Below are positions 1 through 8,637 of a stretch of 64,000 nucleotides of DNA, piece after piece. The position numbers and the translations under genes are program-made. The stretch comes from Bacteroidales bacterium UBA3808 (GTDB taxonomy: Bacteria; Bacteroidota; Bacteroidia; Bacteroidales; Paludibacteraceae). Under the pieces are notes generated by a model, which was not told the origin of the DNA, searched no databases, and saw only the letters and a program-made list of their open reading frames with translations. The stretch lies in assembly GCA_002369075.1 (NCBI GenBank), contig DFEG01000012.1, positions 27,377 to 91,376 on the forward strand, written 5' to 3'. Numbering within the stretch: the stretch's first letter is position 1; each line of letters begins with the position of its first letter.

Positions 1-375
1 GAAGCCAAGCGGTACGTGCAACAGTTCCGCGAGCACGTGGAGGCACAGAAAGGCAAACTGCCGGCAGGTCATTACGAAATGTACATGAGCGCCGTCATGG
101 TTTATGAGTTGCGGCTGCATGTCGCGATGCGTCCGATCAAAGCAATGAGCCTTGCAAAAGAGGCGACGAAACTGGCACCGGAGGATCCGTTGGTGCTTTC
201 GTACTACGGCACAAGTTTGTTTTATGCGCCCAAGCCGTTCGGCAGCAAGAGTGAGGCGTTGGAGTGGTTTGAGAAAGCCGCGAGTTATTTCAAGGACGCC
301 CAATGGGAGTACTGCTGGGTGCGGGAAGCGAACGAAATGTACATCAAACAGTGCCGTGACAAGCTAAATCATTGA
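1..375 (+). CDS. TPR-like protein, 3' end of gene (cut by window edge)
   Basis: The reading frame is open from base 1, so the gene begins before the window. About 124 C-terminal residues are visible. They are helical with a TPR flavour (residues like 'AMSLAKEATKLAPEDPLVLSYYG' followed by 'EALEWFEKAASYF'), which suggests a protein-protein interaction scaffold; a cellular role cannot be read from this fragment. The stop codon lies immediately before the hairpin leader of the downstream EmrA-like gene, so the two may be co-transcribed. TPR nature is moderately sure, function unknown. Confidence 0.6.
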   Translation, partial: EAKRYVQQFREHVEAQKGKLPAGHYEMYMSAVMVYELRLHVAMRPIKAMSLAKEATKLAPEDPLVLSYYGTSLFYAPKPFGSKSEALEWFEKAASYFKDAQWEYCWVREANEMYIKQCRDKLNH

Positions 376-377
376 AC

Positions 378-461
378 GCGAGCAATACTCGCAATGCCTT
401 GGTAAAGGCAAGGGTTGTAACCCGAGAATATTCCGTAAAGTTTAATTAAAAGGGTTACAAC
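378..461 (+). promoter_or_regulatory. Structured leader of the EmrA-like gene
   Basis: The gap between the TPR stop and the EmrA-like ATG is almost entirely inverted repeats: GCGAG-N5-CTCGC (378-392), TGCCTT-GGTA-AAGGCA (395-410), GGGT-TGTA-ACCC (412-423), and a perfect 10-bp pair GTTGTAACCC (414-423) with GGGTTACAAC (452-461) ending 3 nt before the start codon. The third hairpin and the 10-bp pair use the same bases and so exclude each other, the geometry of a translational switch. About 40 bp (396-435) recur almost unchanged at 10693-10729 in front of the EmrB-like gene. I do not recognise a known riboswitch class. Confidence 0.5.
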
Positions 462-464
462 AAA

Positions 465-1499
465 ATGCAGAAATCCCAAGTTTTAACGTATGTTTACAAC
501 ACAGTCATTGTGTTGGTTTTGGCAGCCGGCGTAATATATGTCGTGCTGCAGTTCACTCATTTCGGGCACATCGAGTACACGGACAATGCCCGCGTTTGTC
601 AGTACATTGCGCCGCAGAACACGCGCGTGCAGGGTTTTATCAAGGAGATACGTTTTGAGGCGTACCAACATGTGAACGCCGGCGACACGCTTGTTATCCT
701 TGAGGATAGCGAGTTCCGCCTGCGTCTGGCTCAAGCGCGTTCCGACCTTGCCCGTGCCCAGCAGCAGAGCAAGCAGGCAGGGACCTCCATCCGCACGACC
801 AACACGAACATCAGCGCCATAGAGGCGTCCAAAGCCGAAGCGAAAGCGAACATGGACAACCTTGCCCGCGAAGACAGGCGTTGCGAACAGTTGCTGCGCA
901 CCGGTTCTATCTCGCAGCAGATTGCCGACCAGACGCACACTGCGTATCTGGCGGCGCAGGCACGCTACGAACAGATATGCCGCACCATCGAGATGCAGCA
1001 CAGCGTGGCGGACGAGCAGGGCTATAACCTCTCGGCTTCGGAGGCGGCAATCGAACTGGCGCAGGCGGCAGTGGAGTTGGCGGAACTGAACCTGTCGTAT
1101 TGCTACATCATCGCTTCGCACAGTGGCGTGGTGGGCAGCAGAGACATTAACATCGGCGAACTGGTCAATCCCGGGCAGACGCTCGTCTCCATTGTTGATG
1201 AACAGCAGAAATGGGTGGAAGCCAACTACCGTGAGAGCCAGTTGCCGAATATACATGAGGGTTCGGAGGTGTCCATCCATGTGGACGCCGTGCCGGATGT
1301 GGAATACAAAGGGCGCGTGCAGAGCCTGTCGGACGCTACCGGCAGCGCGTTCTCGCTTGTGCCGATTGATAATGCCACAGGTAACTTCGTCAAGGTAGAG
1401 CAACGCCTCACCATCCGCATCGCACTGGACGGGAACAGCGAAGAAGATTTGGCGCGTCTGAAGGCAGGCTATAGCGTGGAATGTGAGGTGAAGTACTAA
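465..1499 (+). CDS. HlyD/EmrA-family membrane-fusion protein
   Basis: 344 residues, normal for an EmrA-type periplasmic adaptor. One N-terminal membrane anchor (about residues 10-30), a biotinyl-lipoyl-like half motif (about 45-90), a long alpha-helical hairpin rich in Ala/Gln/Glu (about 85-205), the second lipoyl half with 'SHSGVVGSRDINIGELVNPG' (about 218-240), then a beta-barrel domain. Adaptors of this family link an inner-membrane drug exporter to an outer-membrane channel. The expected 14-helix partner is not adjacent but lies at 10812-12422, with about 9 kb of minus-strand genes between them. The ATG follows directly on the structured leader. No TolC gene is in the window. Confidence 0.85.
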   Translation: MQKSQVLTYVYNTVIVLVLAAGVIYVVLQFTHFGHIEYTDNARVCQYIAPQNTRVQGFIKEIRFEAYQHVNAGDTLVILEDSEFRLRLAQARSDLARAQQQSKQAGTSIRTTNTNISAIEASKAEAKANMDNLAREDRRCEQLLRTGSISQQIADQTHTAYLAAQARYEQICRTIEMQHSVADEQGYNLSASEAAIELAQAAVELAELNLSYCYIIASHSGVVGSRDINIGELVNPGQTLVSIVDEQQKWVEANYRESQLPNIHEGSEVSIHVDAVPDVEYKGRVQSLSDATGSAFSLVPIDNATGNFVKVEQRLTIRIALDGNSEEDLARLKAGYSVECEVKY

Positions 1500-1636
1500 G
1501 AACGGAAAGCCGATGCCATCAGTTCCTGTTCTTCACGCGAGATTTCCATAACTTAGTGTTTTCTTGAGACACGGCGCGAAACGCTCAGACCTGCGTCTTG
1601 CAGTTTGCGACCTAACTTTTCATTTTGTAGAGCAAA

Positions 1637-2155
1637 TTAAGAGTTTATTCTGTCACCACAATAATCTTTTCTGCCACATTTAGCGCAGAAAGTACCTTCC
1701 CAGACTTGGTCAAAGTGGCTCATGGCGGAATCAATGAATCCCGGTTCGTCCGTAAGGATGCCTGCTTCAAAATTGCGGTTAGCAGCGGATTTCATGCCCA
1801 TGCCTGCCCCTGTCAGATTGGCTGAGCCAATATAGACGATTTCGCTGTCGATGGCGATGATCTTCATGTGAACACGTGGACACAGCCGACGTTCCAGACG
1901 TTTCCAGAGCAGCGGGTATTTGTCGAAGTCCTCGCGGAAAGCCGTTCCCGGTTCTTTAGCATGAAGCAGTCGCACCTCTACACCGCGTTTCAGCAGGTCG
2001 CGGAGTATTTGCAGAAAAGGCACCGCATCATCCTTGCCCTGCATGACATACAGGTCTTTGAGATCAGCTGTCGCAATCCATAGCAACCGCCGTGCTTTGC
2101 ACATCCGCGAAACGACCTCCGAATAATGTTCTGTATCAGCTATATAAGTGGTCAT
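1637..2155 (-). CDS. Phospholipase D-fold (single HKD motif) protein
   Basis: 172 residues with one HKD motif near residue 96-115 (HMKIIAIDSEIVYIGSANLT: H-x-K-x4-D then G-S-x-N). Members with one motif normally dimerise to build one active site; such small enzymes include Nuc-type nucleases and restriction-like nucleases. The N-terminus resembles the first strand-helix of the fold. The C-terminus carries four cysteines, two as CxxC (FCAKCGRKDYCG), perhaps a metal knuckle. The start overlaps the stop of the upstream gene by 4 nt (ATGA), so translation is probably coupled. It is the last gene of a three-gene unit under the palindromic promoter at 3797-3832. Nuclease rather than lipase activity is inferred from size. 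Confidence 0.75.
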   Translation of the reverse strand: MTTYIADTEHYSEVVSRMCKARRLLWIATADLKDLYVMQGKDDAVPFLQILRDLLKRGVEVRLLHAKEPGTAFREDFDKYPLLWKRLERRLCPRVHMKIIAIDSEIVYIGSANLTGAGMGMKSAANRNFEAGILTDEPGFIDSAMSHFDQVWEGTFCAKCGRKDYCGDRINS

Positions 2156-3285
2156 GGTTGTGCCATTTCATCCCAGCAGTCAGCAAGGCGGAGATTTTGC
2201 CGAACACCGTTTCCTGTGCGGTATGCTTCGGCTACTTCCCGCATATTAGCAAAATCCTGTTCTGTTGCCTTATGGCTGAGTTTCGCGAGGTAGCCCTTTT
2301 CTGCTTGAATGTAAAGCCAATCAAATGAACCTTTCTTCGGGCGCGGTTGTTTTTGAGGTTCCAAATCGAACACTTGCTCAATAGGCAGTGTTGAACCCTC
2401 TTCGAAATATGGGCGTATAAAGTCTGAAAGAGTTATGATGAACCATTCATGCCGTTCTTCTTTCTCATCATCCGTCATCCCCCTAAAATCGTACATGTCT
2501 CCGAGAGAGCCATATTCTTCCATTCCATTGGATTTGCATAGTTCTTTCCACTTACTAAATTCCTGTTTTGCTAATCCAATACGACCGGTACAAGCATAGA
2601 AATAAGCCGACTCATATGAGTGTACCAATTTTAGATATAGAAGCATCTTATCATCTTTTACATGCGTTATAAACTTTTCGAAGCACTCCAATACAAATTT
2701 AATGAGATCAACCTGTTCGGCTGAATAATAGGTATTTGTAAAAGATAATATATTTTCATCAGTAACATCAAGCGAATGTAAGCCTATCGCTAATATTTTT
2801 ACTGCAACAACCAGAAACTCATGAATGGTAGCAACCGACAATAGATTATTAACATAATTCCTTAACAACAAACATGAGACGCCTTCGGATGTGCTTACGG
2901 CATATTCTATATATTTTCTATAATTGTCTATAGCAGATTCAATATTATCCTGTTCGTCTTCTTCCTGAGCGAGCAGGGCATAGTATTTAGCAAGCAGACT
3001 GCCTTTAATATTCTCATCCTGCACTTGTTCTATCCAGAAGAAAGCCCTATTGTCTTCTCCTTCCAACATATTGAAGTAGAACAAGCCAATACGTTCAATC
3101 TCCGACGGAACGTCATTTGAATAGAAATAATACTGGCCTAAGCCAATACCCTCAACTTTGAACCCTTTACGCAGTTTCGGATTATGAGCAACGTCAATGA
3201 GTTTATCTGTTAAAAGGTTAACAAACTTCTGTTCTCTTTTTGTTAAATCTATTGAATTAACTGCTTTATTTTTCTGCTTAGTCAT
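2152..3285 (-). CDS. Unknown helical-repeat protein, 377 aa
   Basis: I do not recognise the family. The sequence is almost all helical with TPR-like spacing, for example 'SLLAKYYALLAQEEDEQDNIESAIDNYRKYIEYA', and ends in a Sel1-like segment (residues ~350-377: 'MREVAEAYRTGNGVRQNLRLADCWDEMA'). No signal peptide or membrane segment, so probably cytoplasmic. Middle gene of the unit 3770-1637: 17 nt after the 155-residue protein, 4-nt overlap with the phospholipase-D-fold gene. Its base composition is visibly more A+T-rich than the flanking chromosome, suggesting acquisition by transfer. A scaffold or sensor paired with the downstream nuclease-like enzyme is a possible reading, unproven. Confidence 0.65.
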   Translation of the reverse strand: MTKQKNKAVNSIDLTKREQKFVNLLTDKLIDVAHNPKLRKGFKVEGIGLGQYYFYSNDVPSEIERIGLFYFNMLEGEDNRAFFWIEQVQDENIKGSLLAKYYALLAQEEDEQDNIESAIDNYRKYIEYAVSTSEGVSCLLLRNYVNNLLSVATIHEFLVVAVKILAIGLHSLDVTDENILSFTNTYYSAEQVDLIKFVLECFEKFITHVKDDKMLLYLKLVHSYESAYFYACTGRIGLAKQEFSKWKELCKSNGMEEYGSLGDMYDFRGMTDDEKEERHEWFIITLSDFIRPYFEEGSTLPIEQVFDLEPQKQPRPKKGSFDWLYIQAEKGYLAKLSHKATEQDFANMREVAEAYRTGNGVRQNLRLADCWDEMAQP

Positions 3286-3302
3286 AAGTCGATAAAATTA
3301 GA

Positions 3303-3770
3303 TTATTCGTTTGTCTGGGTTTCATCTTCCATCATATATAAATCAAGTGCATCTCTCGTTGGAAACTCAGATAGATTATCAAGGATTTCATTATGAATGT
3401 AACCATCGATAATCCGACTTGACACTTTAATCCCAGATAGAGTTATGAGGATTTCATTATCTTCTCTACGTCTTGATGAACTCAAATGATGCTGTAATAA
3501 TTCCACCCCGAATAATTCTGCTACCTGATTACAAAAGTCATCAAAATCAGATGGAGTTATTCTATTTTTTACATAGAACAAACCGGAAATGTTAATGGTT
3601 CCTCCCTCTTTTGCAAACTGACTAATGCGCTCAGTTTTGGCAGCTTTAATGCGCTCTAACGCAATGTCTTTCCAATTGGCAATTTCGCTTTGTGTAAAAT
3701 CAATGACTCCTAATGTCCAATCTGCATCCTCTAATGCAGCGTCGCCTAAAATAATCCAATTCTTTACCAT
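3303..3770 (-). CDS. Unknown 155-aa protein, first gene of palindrome-controlled unit
   Basis: No family recognised. 155 residues, mixed alpha/beta with no signal peptide or membrane helix; acidic tail (MMEDETQTNE). The centre (about 60-115) alternates strand and helix, and 'NEILITLSGIKVSSRIIDGYIHNEIL' looks like a compact folded core. The ATG is about 27 nt downstream of a TAnnTTTGC promoter box that sits 10 nt from a perfect palindrome (3816-3832), so this is the first gene of a regulated unit with the 377-residue protein and the phospholipase-D-fold protein. Confidence 0.6.
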   Translation of the reverse strand: MVKNWIILGDAALEDADWTLGVIDFTQSEIANWKDIALERIKAAKTERISQFAKEGGTINISGLFYVKNRITPSDFDDFCNQVAELFGVELLQHHLSSSRRREDNEILITLSGIKVSSRIIDGYIHNEILDNLSEFPTRDALDLYMMEDETQTNE

Positions 3771-3796
3771 AATAGTACGATTTTAAGTTTTCGGGT

Positions 3797-3832
3797 GCAA
3801 AGGTACTACATAGGACGGACAAAATGTGTCCG
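3797..3832 (-). promoter_or_regulatory. Promoter plus palindromic operator of the 155-aa/377-aa/PLD unit
   Basis: Read on the minus strand, the box TACCTTTGC (3797-3805) matches the Bacteroidota -7 consensus TAnnTTTG. Ten nt upstream of it lies the perfect palindrome CGGACA-N5-TGTCCG (3816-3832), covering the expected -33 region, a typical repressor position. Box, spacing, palindrome and flanks recur at 10403-10438 with only a few changes. The WYL regulator gene ends 16 bp away. Confidence 0.7.
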
Positions 3833-3847
3833 AGGGGAAAAGAAAGT

Positions 3848-4750
3848 TTATTTTTTATCGTAATTCGATAGCATTTGGCGGATGATGGTGTGTAGTTCGT
3901 CGCGGACGGAGGATGGAGAGAGGACTTCTAATTTCTCACGATGCCAGAGGAGTTGCTGATAGAAGTTATAGCACGGAACAAGATCCATTTCAAAGTCCGT
4001 CCATTCGTCGGTTCGCTCCATCTCGCGTTGTGATTCATGGATAGGCAACGCACGCACATAGTCCGCTTGCGTGCCATAAACGCGAATATGGATGGTAACG
4101 GGCACTTGTTCGTCGCTGTGATTGATACCAAAACTGCCTTTGAAATAGTCCTGCACGGAGATATTGGAGGACGGTTGCATTTCGTGCTCTGTAAGGACGA
4201 TGTTCTCCATGCGTTCGAGTGCAAAAACCGATTGTCCGTGGTGATGATTGTCTGGCTCTGCCACCAGATACCAACGCCTTTCCCATGTGCGCAAGAAATA
4301 AGGGATTGCCACAAGATGTTTCTTGGTCTGCTTGTTGAACGACCAATAGTCAAACTCAATGCCTTTACCGGCTTCGATGGCTTCTAAAATAGGTTGTACG
4401 TTTACAATGCCTGTTGGCGAATCGGTCAGCATGATCCGGTCGCGGTGCTTGATAGCCAACTCGGACATGCCTTCAATATGAAATGCCGAAAGCAGATACT
4501 CATAGAGCGACTGATTGCCTTTGTTATAGTCGTTCTTGATTAGGTAGTATTTCTGCGTGGCGGCATTGTACTCGATGTAGCAAGGGAAATTGAGCAGAAT
4601 ATAATCCTTGTACCGCAAGAACGTGCGCGGCTGTATATCGCTGTCATAAAGAGACGAATAGCGGTAGTGCTCATTGATCTCTTTGAGCGTCATCGGTCCT
4701 CTGCGTTCAAGCAGGTCAATGAGATATAGGCATTTCTGAAGTTTGGACAT
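3848..4750 (-). CDS. WYL-domain transcriptional regulator
   Basis: 300 residues. An N-terminal winged helix-turn-helix (about 1-75) is followed by a WYL domain around residues 130-200 ('IEFDYWSFNKQTKKHLVAIPYFLRTWERRWYLVAEPDN') and a WCX-type C-terminal domain ending about residue 295. WYL regulators bind small ligands or nucleic-acid signals and commonly repress defence and DNA-damage genes through inverted repeats. The gene starts 6 bp after the 823-residue protein in the same unit. The CGGACA palindrome next to this gene and in front of the YaaW-like gene is the most likely target. Family assignment is firm; the target is inferred from proximity and the duplicated site. Confidence 0.85.
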   Translation of the reverse strand: MSKLQKCLYLIDLLERRGPMTLKEINEHYRYSSLYDSDIQPRTFLRYKDYILLNFPCYIEYNAATQKYYLIKNDYNKGNQSLYEYLLSAFHIEGMSELAIKHRDRIMLTDSPTGIVNVQPILEAIEAGKGIEFDYWSFNKQTKKHLVAIPYFLRTWERRWYLVAEPDNHHHGQSVFALERMENIVLTEHEMQPSSNISVQDYFKGSFGINHSDEQVPVTIHIRVYGTQADYVRALPIHESQREMERTDEWTDFEMDLVPCYNFYQQLLWHREKLEVLSPSSVRDELHTIIRQMLSNYDKK

Positions 4751-4756
4751 AAATCA

Positions 4757-7228
4757 TTAGATTTTAAATTTCTCTTTTAATTCAGCACATAGTCTAGTTA
4801 AATCTTCATTAAGATTTTTGTCCTTGCTTAAGCTTAACTCCTCATTTTTACTAGAAATAATATCACTTATTTCAATATCTACATATCTGACTTTTTTCCA
4901 ATTTTTAAAAATACTTCCCAACTTTGCAATAACACCTGTTCGAGTAAAACACATAACCGTCTTTCCTTTTAAAGTAATGTTTGCTATAATATAATCTCCG
5001 TTAGCAGCTTGTAATATTTCGCTATTAATTTTATCATCATGGAATGAAATATTCGTTTCATCATTCTTTTGAATTAGAGATTGATGCTTTTTAATAATTT
5101 CCTCTATTTGTTTATCTGTTTCCAGTATCCGTTTGCAATCTTCCACCTTGAACTTTGCGATTAAATGTTGATCACCTTGTACTAAAGTTGGTTGAGTGCT
5201 TTTGTGTTGATGAAGTTCAAAACCATGGTTAATGCAATAGGTTTCCAACTTTTCACCAATCTCGGTAAGACTCGTTATTTTCTTACACTTATTTATGTCT
5301 TCTTCAATTATCGCTCCTAATTCTTCTTTACAGGGTTCAAGCAACATTTTCCATACATCAATATCATCCATCTTGTTATAATAGTCAATGGAAAAATGTT
5401 CATTATTATTTGTGTTTGTTATAAAATCTATATGTTTTAAAATATCCTCATCCAATTTAATGATCCTGTTAGTAAATTCATCTGTAACTTTACAATTTAA
5501 TTTCATTCTTGATTTAATTCTTGCATTATCGGCTTTATTTCTATCGTTACCATAACGTGAGGTTAATACAACTTGCTCATAGAAATCAATCAAATCATTA
5601 ATATACTCTTCTGTTCTGTTATAAACTCTTAATCGAATGGGATCTCCGTGTAATAATTGCTGGAACTCTCTCAGGTTCGTTTCATCAGCAATATAAACAT
5701 TAAATTTCTGCTGCCTTTCCGTAGATTTTCCATAAGAATATATGTCGTCAGGACATTGCTCAAATGGAGGGATGAATAATATCGCTTTTTTCAATAATAA
5801 CTCATATCTTTCCGCCAAATGTTGGAGGGCATTATTTATAGTATTGCGTATTTCATTCTGTTTCTTATTAAACACCTCTGTGTCTTTTTCAGGCAATTGT
5901 ATTTCTTCTAAAGAAGGCCAGGGTAGCAAATTTATTTCAGGAACTAAAGCTTGCAAAACATTATATTTCTTCTGATAATCATAATACAAACTTTCGTTTT
6001 TCTGAATTTGACACAAATATATTCTATTTAGGAGGAATGCATTTGTTGATGTATTTGAATTTTCTACAATCAATTCCAATAAAATCTCTTGTGCCCGTTC
6101 AAATTGCTCAAGTTGAATATATTTAACGGCACATAATTGCAACACATCCGTTGCCCTACCAGAATGGTTATATGCGTCTTCCAATAAATTGAGAATCTTA
6201 TTGTCTCTTTCTCCTTCTAAATAAAGTATATCTGCATATTCTAAGTCACAGGAAGTACGAACTTGATCTATACGTAATAAATCTAAATCATGGATTTGTA
6301 AAAAGTGTTCAAATGCTTCCTTTGCTTTATTTCTAAACTTAGCAGATATTTCTTTATTAGATTCATTGTATTCAAGATGTACTGAATTAGCCGCACTGCC
6401 TAAATAATACCAAAATGGTGGAAAAGCTTCAAAATAGTCACGAACATTCCACAAGCGTTGGTATCTTCGTAATGAAATAGGATCCATTAAAATCTCATCA
6501 TATTGAGAGATCTGTTTTTCGGTTAGCCTATAGTTATCGGGGAATTGATATTTGTCTGCTAGTCGCCAAGCTGTATCAAACAATTCTCTCCGCAAAGCAT
6601 TAAACTGCTCTAACGCCGATCGTTGTAATTGCCATAATTGTTGCTCATTTTCTAAATTTATTTTGGCTTTTTCACGCCGGTAATTCATATATCCCATCCC
6701 CACCATAGTAGCTACAGAAATAGCCATTGTGATCGGACTACCACCAACAATCATTCCAAAATTAGGAACGGCATTCCATATAGCATTCTTTACTTTCTGC
6801 TCGTATGATTTTTGAAGCATTTTTTTGTCTCCTTCCTGAATGCGGAAAAAGGTAATCGTATCTAAGATTTGTTTCAAGGTTCGAAGTAATGCCTCGTCTT
6901 TCGGGATGTTCTCAAGATTAAGGTTATTAAGAATAGCTTCATACTCTTGTTCCAACACGTGAATATCATTGTAATCAACTATTTGCGACACAGACACAGT
7001 ACATAAGTTCAGCGCATATGCTGCTATCTTCTTTGAATGCTCATTGCTGGTGTCAACTCCATCTATTATCACTATATCTTCTTGCTTCATTATTGCACGA
7101 TTTATTGGTTTAACACTTTTGGACCTTTTATTACAAAAGGGCTTAAAAAAATTACAACTCTTCATCCATGAGAAAAGTCTTACATCTCCATCTGTAATTG
7201 ACGGAGTATTTTCTGTATATGTGTTCAT
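4757..7228 (-). CDS. Unknown 823-aa protein with a hydrophobic segment, coupled to the EEP-fold enzyme
   Basis: Family not recognised. A cysteine-containing N-terminus is followed by an alpha-helical region, a glycine-rich hydrophobic stretch (about residues 150-180, around 'MIVGGSPITMAISVATMVGM') that could insert in or contact a membrane, and a long helical, TPR-like body (about 200-450). The last ~110 residues turn to beta structure ('GDYIIANITLKGKTVMCFTRTG'), reminiscent of a small PH/GRAM-like domain, a weak resemblance only. The start codon overlaps the stop of the EEP-fold gene by 4 nt, and the WYL gene follows 6 bp later. Strongly A+T-rich compared with the flanks. A two-component effector with the EEP-fold enzyme is inference. 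Confidence 0.65.
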   Translation of the reverse strand: MNTYTENTPSITDGDVRLFSWMKSCNFFKPFCNKRSKSVKPINRAIMKQEDIVIIDGVDTSNEHSKKIAAYALNLCTVSVSQIVDYNDIHVLEQEYEAILNNLNLENIPKDEALLRTLKQILDTITFFRIQEGDKKMLQKSYEQKVKNAIWNAVPNFGMIVGGSPITMAISVATMVGMGYMNYRREKAKINLENEQQLWQLQRSALEQFNALRRELFDTAWRLADKYQFPDNYRLTEKQISQYDEILMDPISLRRYQRLWNVRDYFEAFPPFWYYLGSAANSVHLEYNESNKEISAKFRNKAKEAFEHFLQIHDLDLLRIDQVRTSCDLEYADILYLEGERDNKILNLLEDAYNHSGRATDVLQLCAVKYIQLEQFERAQEILLELIVENSNTSTNAFLLNRIYLCQIQKNESLYYDYQKKYNVLQALVPEINLLPWPSLEEIQLPEKDTEVFNKKQNEIRNTINNALQHLAERYELLLKKAILFIPPFEQCPDDIYSYGKSTERQQKFNVYIADETNLREFQQLLHGDPIRLRVYNRTEEYINDLIDFYEQVVLTSRYGNDRNKADNARIKSRMKLNCKVTDEFTNRIIKLDEDILKHIDFITNTNNNEHFSIDYYNKMDDIDVWKMLLEPCKEELGAIIEEDINKCKKITSLTEIGEKLETYCINHGFELHQHKSTQPTLVQGDQHLIAKFKVEDCKRILETDKQIEEIIKKHQSLIQKNDETNISFHDDKINSEILQAANGDYIIANITLKGKTVMCFTRTGVIAKLGSIFKNWKKVRYVDIEISDIISSKNEELSLSKDKNLNEDLTRLCAELKEKFKI

Positions 7229-8190
7229 ATTCTATTTTTAATATCAATATCCATTATTATAGGTACATGGTCGGATATAGTTTTTCGATGCTCTTTATAA
7301 TCAGAATTACAATATGATGTGACTGAATCATGTCTCATCACGGTTATCTTTACACCATCAAATCGCTTTAAATCATATGTAAAATGATCATAATTATTTG
7401 CCCAACAAGTTATATTGTTGTAGTCTTGAGCATTAGGGTCTTTGGGTGGCATTTTTAATGTTGTTAGTTCTGTTTGGGTAGTTAATAAATGTTTTGTGTA
7501 TTTGCCATCTTCTACATCTATTACTTCGTCTATATATGCGCTTGAAATCGCGCCAGATTGCCTTAAATTCAAATTGTAATCTCCTAAGATTACTGTATAT
7601 GCAGGACGATTATTTCTATACACTTTGTCTGCGATAGAAGAATATAGAGCTTGTGTCAAAATCTTAAATTCGTTTTTCCTCATTTTAATATTACCCAACG
7701 AATCAGGAACGTCATTAACGGCAGAACTACGAGCAAACATAATATGCGTATTAATAAGACGAAGTTCGCAATTAGCTCCATTCATAGGCTCAAATCGAGC
7801 GTAATACGGATTCCTAATTAATTGACTTTGTCCTAAACTTCGATCTATTCTGTATTGTTTGTAAATTATTGGTATGTATTCTCTCCAGCTACCATCATCT
7901 AATTGAGTCCTTGACAAACGGAATTTACGTTTATCCCATATATATGCGTATCCTTCACGTGCAGATGAACTGATAGAATCTGGTGCTTTCCAACAACCAT
8001 CCCAACGCATTGTCCCTAATTTATTCAATATTGTATTGAATGCTGATTCGGAAAATACTTCTTGCAAAGCGATAATACCAAATTGCTGATCATAGATAAT
8101 TTGTACAATCTTATCTAAGTCTTTTCTTATTTCATCATCCGATTGATAAGAAAATTTATATAAGTTAAATGACCCTATACGAAATGACAT
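7225..8190 (-). CDS. Endonuclease/exonuclease/phosphatase (EEP) superfamily protein
   Basis: 321 residues with the superfamily motifs in order: 'GSFNLYKF' (Asn at the metal site, ~7-13), 'IIALQEV' (Glu, ~41-44), 'INTHIMF' (His, ~148), 'ILGDYNLN' (Asp/Asn, ~201-208) and 'ISDHVPI' (Asp-His, ~308-314). The fold covers DNase I-like nucleases, AP endonucleases, inositol-polyphosphate phosphatases and sphingomyelinases; the substrate cannot be read from sequence. No signal peptide, so it should act in the cytoplasm. The stop overlaps the start of the 823-residue gene (ATGA), and the acidic protein precedes it by 14 bp. A+T-rich like its partner. Confidence 0.8.
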   Translation of the reverse strand: MSFRIGSFNLYKFSYQSDDEIRKDLDKIVQIIYDQQFGIIALQEVFSESAFNTILNKLGTMRWDGCWKAPDSISSSAREGYAYIWDKRKFRLSRTQLDDGSWREYIPIIYKQYRIDRSLGQSQLIRNPYYARFEPMNGANCELRLINTHIMFARSSAVNDVPDSLGNIKMRKNEFKILTQALYSSIADKVYRNNRPAYTVILGDYNLNLRQSGAISSAYIDEVIDVEDGKYTKHLLTTQTELTTLKMPPKDPNAQDYNNITCWANNYDHFTYDLKRFDGVKITVMRHDSVTSYCNSDYKEHRKTISDHVPIIMDIDIKNRI

Positions 8191-8204
8191 AATAAAATAT
8201 TTCT

Positions 8205-8573
8205 TTAATTGTTATCATCTTCTTCATACGACATATCTATATAGAGGCTGCCGTCTTCTCCGATGTACCAGAGGTTGTCGTAATCATCATCGTCGTCCTC
8301 CTCGTCTATGTCAAAGGATGTATCTGTGTCATCATCGTAAACATAGACATAGCGTTTATCACTATAGCGATCCAGTTCGTCTAATAGTTCTTGTGCGGAG
8401 AAATCGTTGTTGTCTTCTTCGTTCGATTCCAAGCACACATCGCCGTCATCATCCAGATAGACGCTGTCAATCGTCACGGAGTCTCCGTCTTGGTCACAGA
8501 AATTGACGCAATAGTCCGCATAGCCCTCGCAAATGGCTTGCACTAAGTTGGCTTTCAGTTGATCGACTTTCAT
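8205..8573 (-). CDS. Small highly acidic protein, 122 aa
   Basis: About one third of the residues are Asp or Glu, with long acidic runs near the end ('DIDEEDDDDDYDNLWY') and very few basic residues. No signal peptide. The beginning (1-60) looks like a small folded alpha/beta unit with four cysteines. Such charge is seen in DNA mimics and in immunity or anti-nuclease proteins, but also in plain calcium-binding or inert proteins. It is the first gene of the unit that continues with the EEP-fold enzyme, so an inhibitor or chaperone of that enzyme is a testable idea. Family not recognised. Confidence 0.6.
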   Translation of the reverse strand: MKVDQLKANLVQAICEGYADYCVNFCDQDGDSVTIDSVYLDDDGDVCLESNEEDNNDFSAQELLDELDRYSDKRYVYVYDDDTDTSFDIDEEDDDDDYDNLWYIGEDGSLYIDMSYEEDDNN

Positions 8574-8589
8574 AGGATTTGTGTTTTAT

Positions 8590-8637
8590 GCAGGCATTTC
8601 GCCTGCAAAGGTACTATATTTTTTCGGAATATACAAG
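8590..8637 (-). promoter_or_regulatory. Promoter and palindrome before the acidic-protein/EEP/823-aa/WYL unit
   Basis: Minus-strand -7 box TACCTTTGC (8605-8613) with CTTG 20 nt upstream (8634-8637). A perfect inverted repeat GCAGGC-N5-GCCTGC (8590-8606) overlaps the transcription start side, so it may act as an operator or as an RNA hairpin in the leader. It differs in sequence from the CGGACA palindrome but has the same 6-5-6 layout. Confidence 0.55.

Noticed and set aside
1500..1636. Possible minus-strand gene remnant: a short peptide resembling the RpoN-box region (residues like GLSVSRRVSRKH)
   Set aside because: Too short and interrupted by stops; the resemblance is only suggestive.
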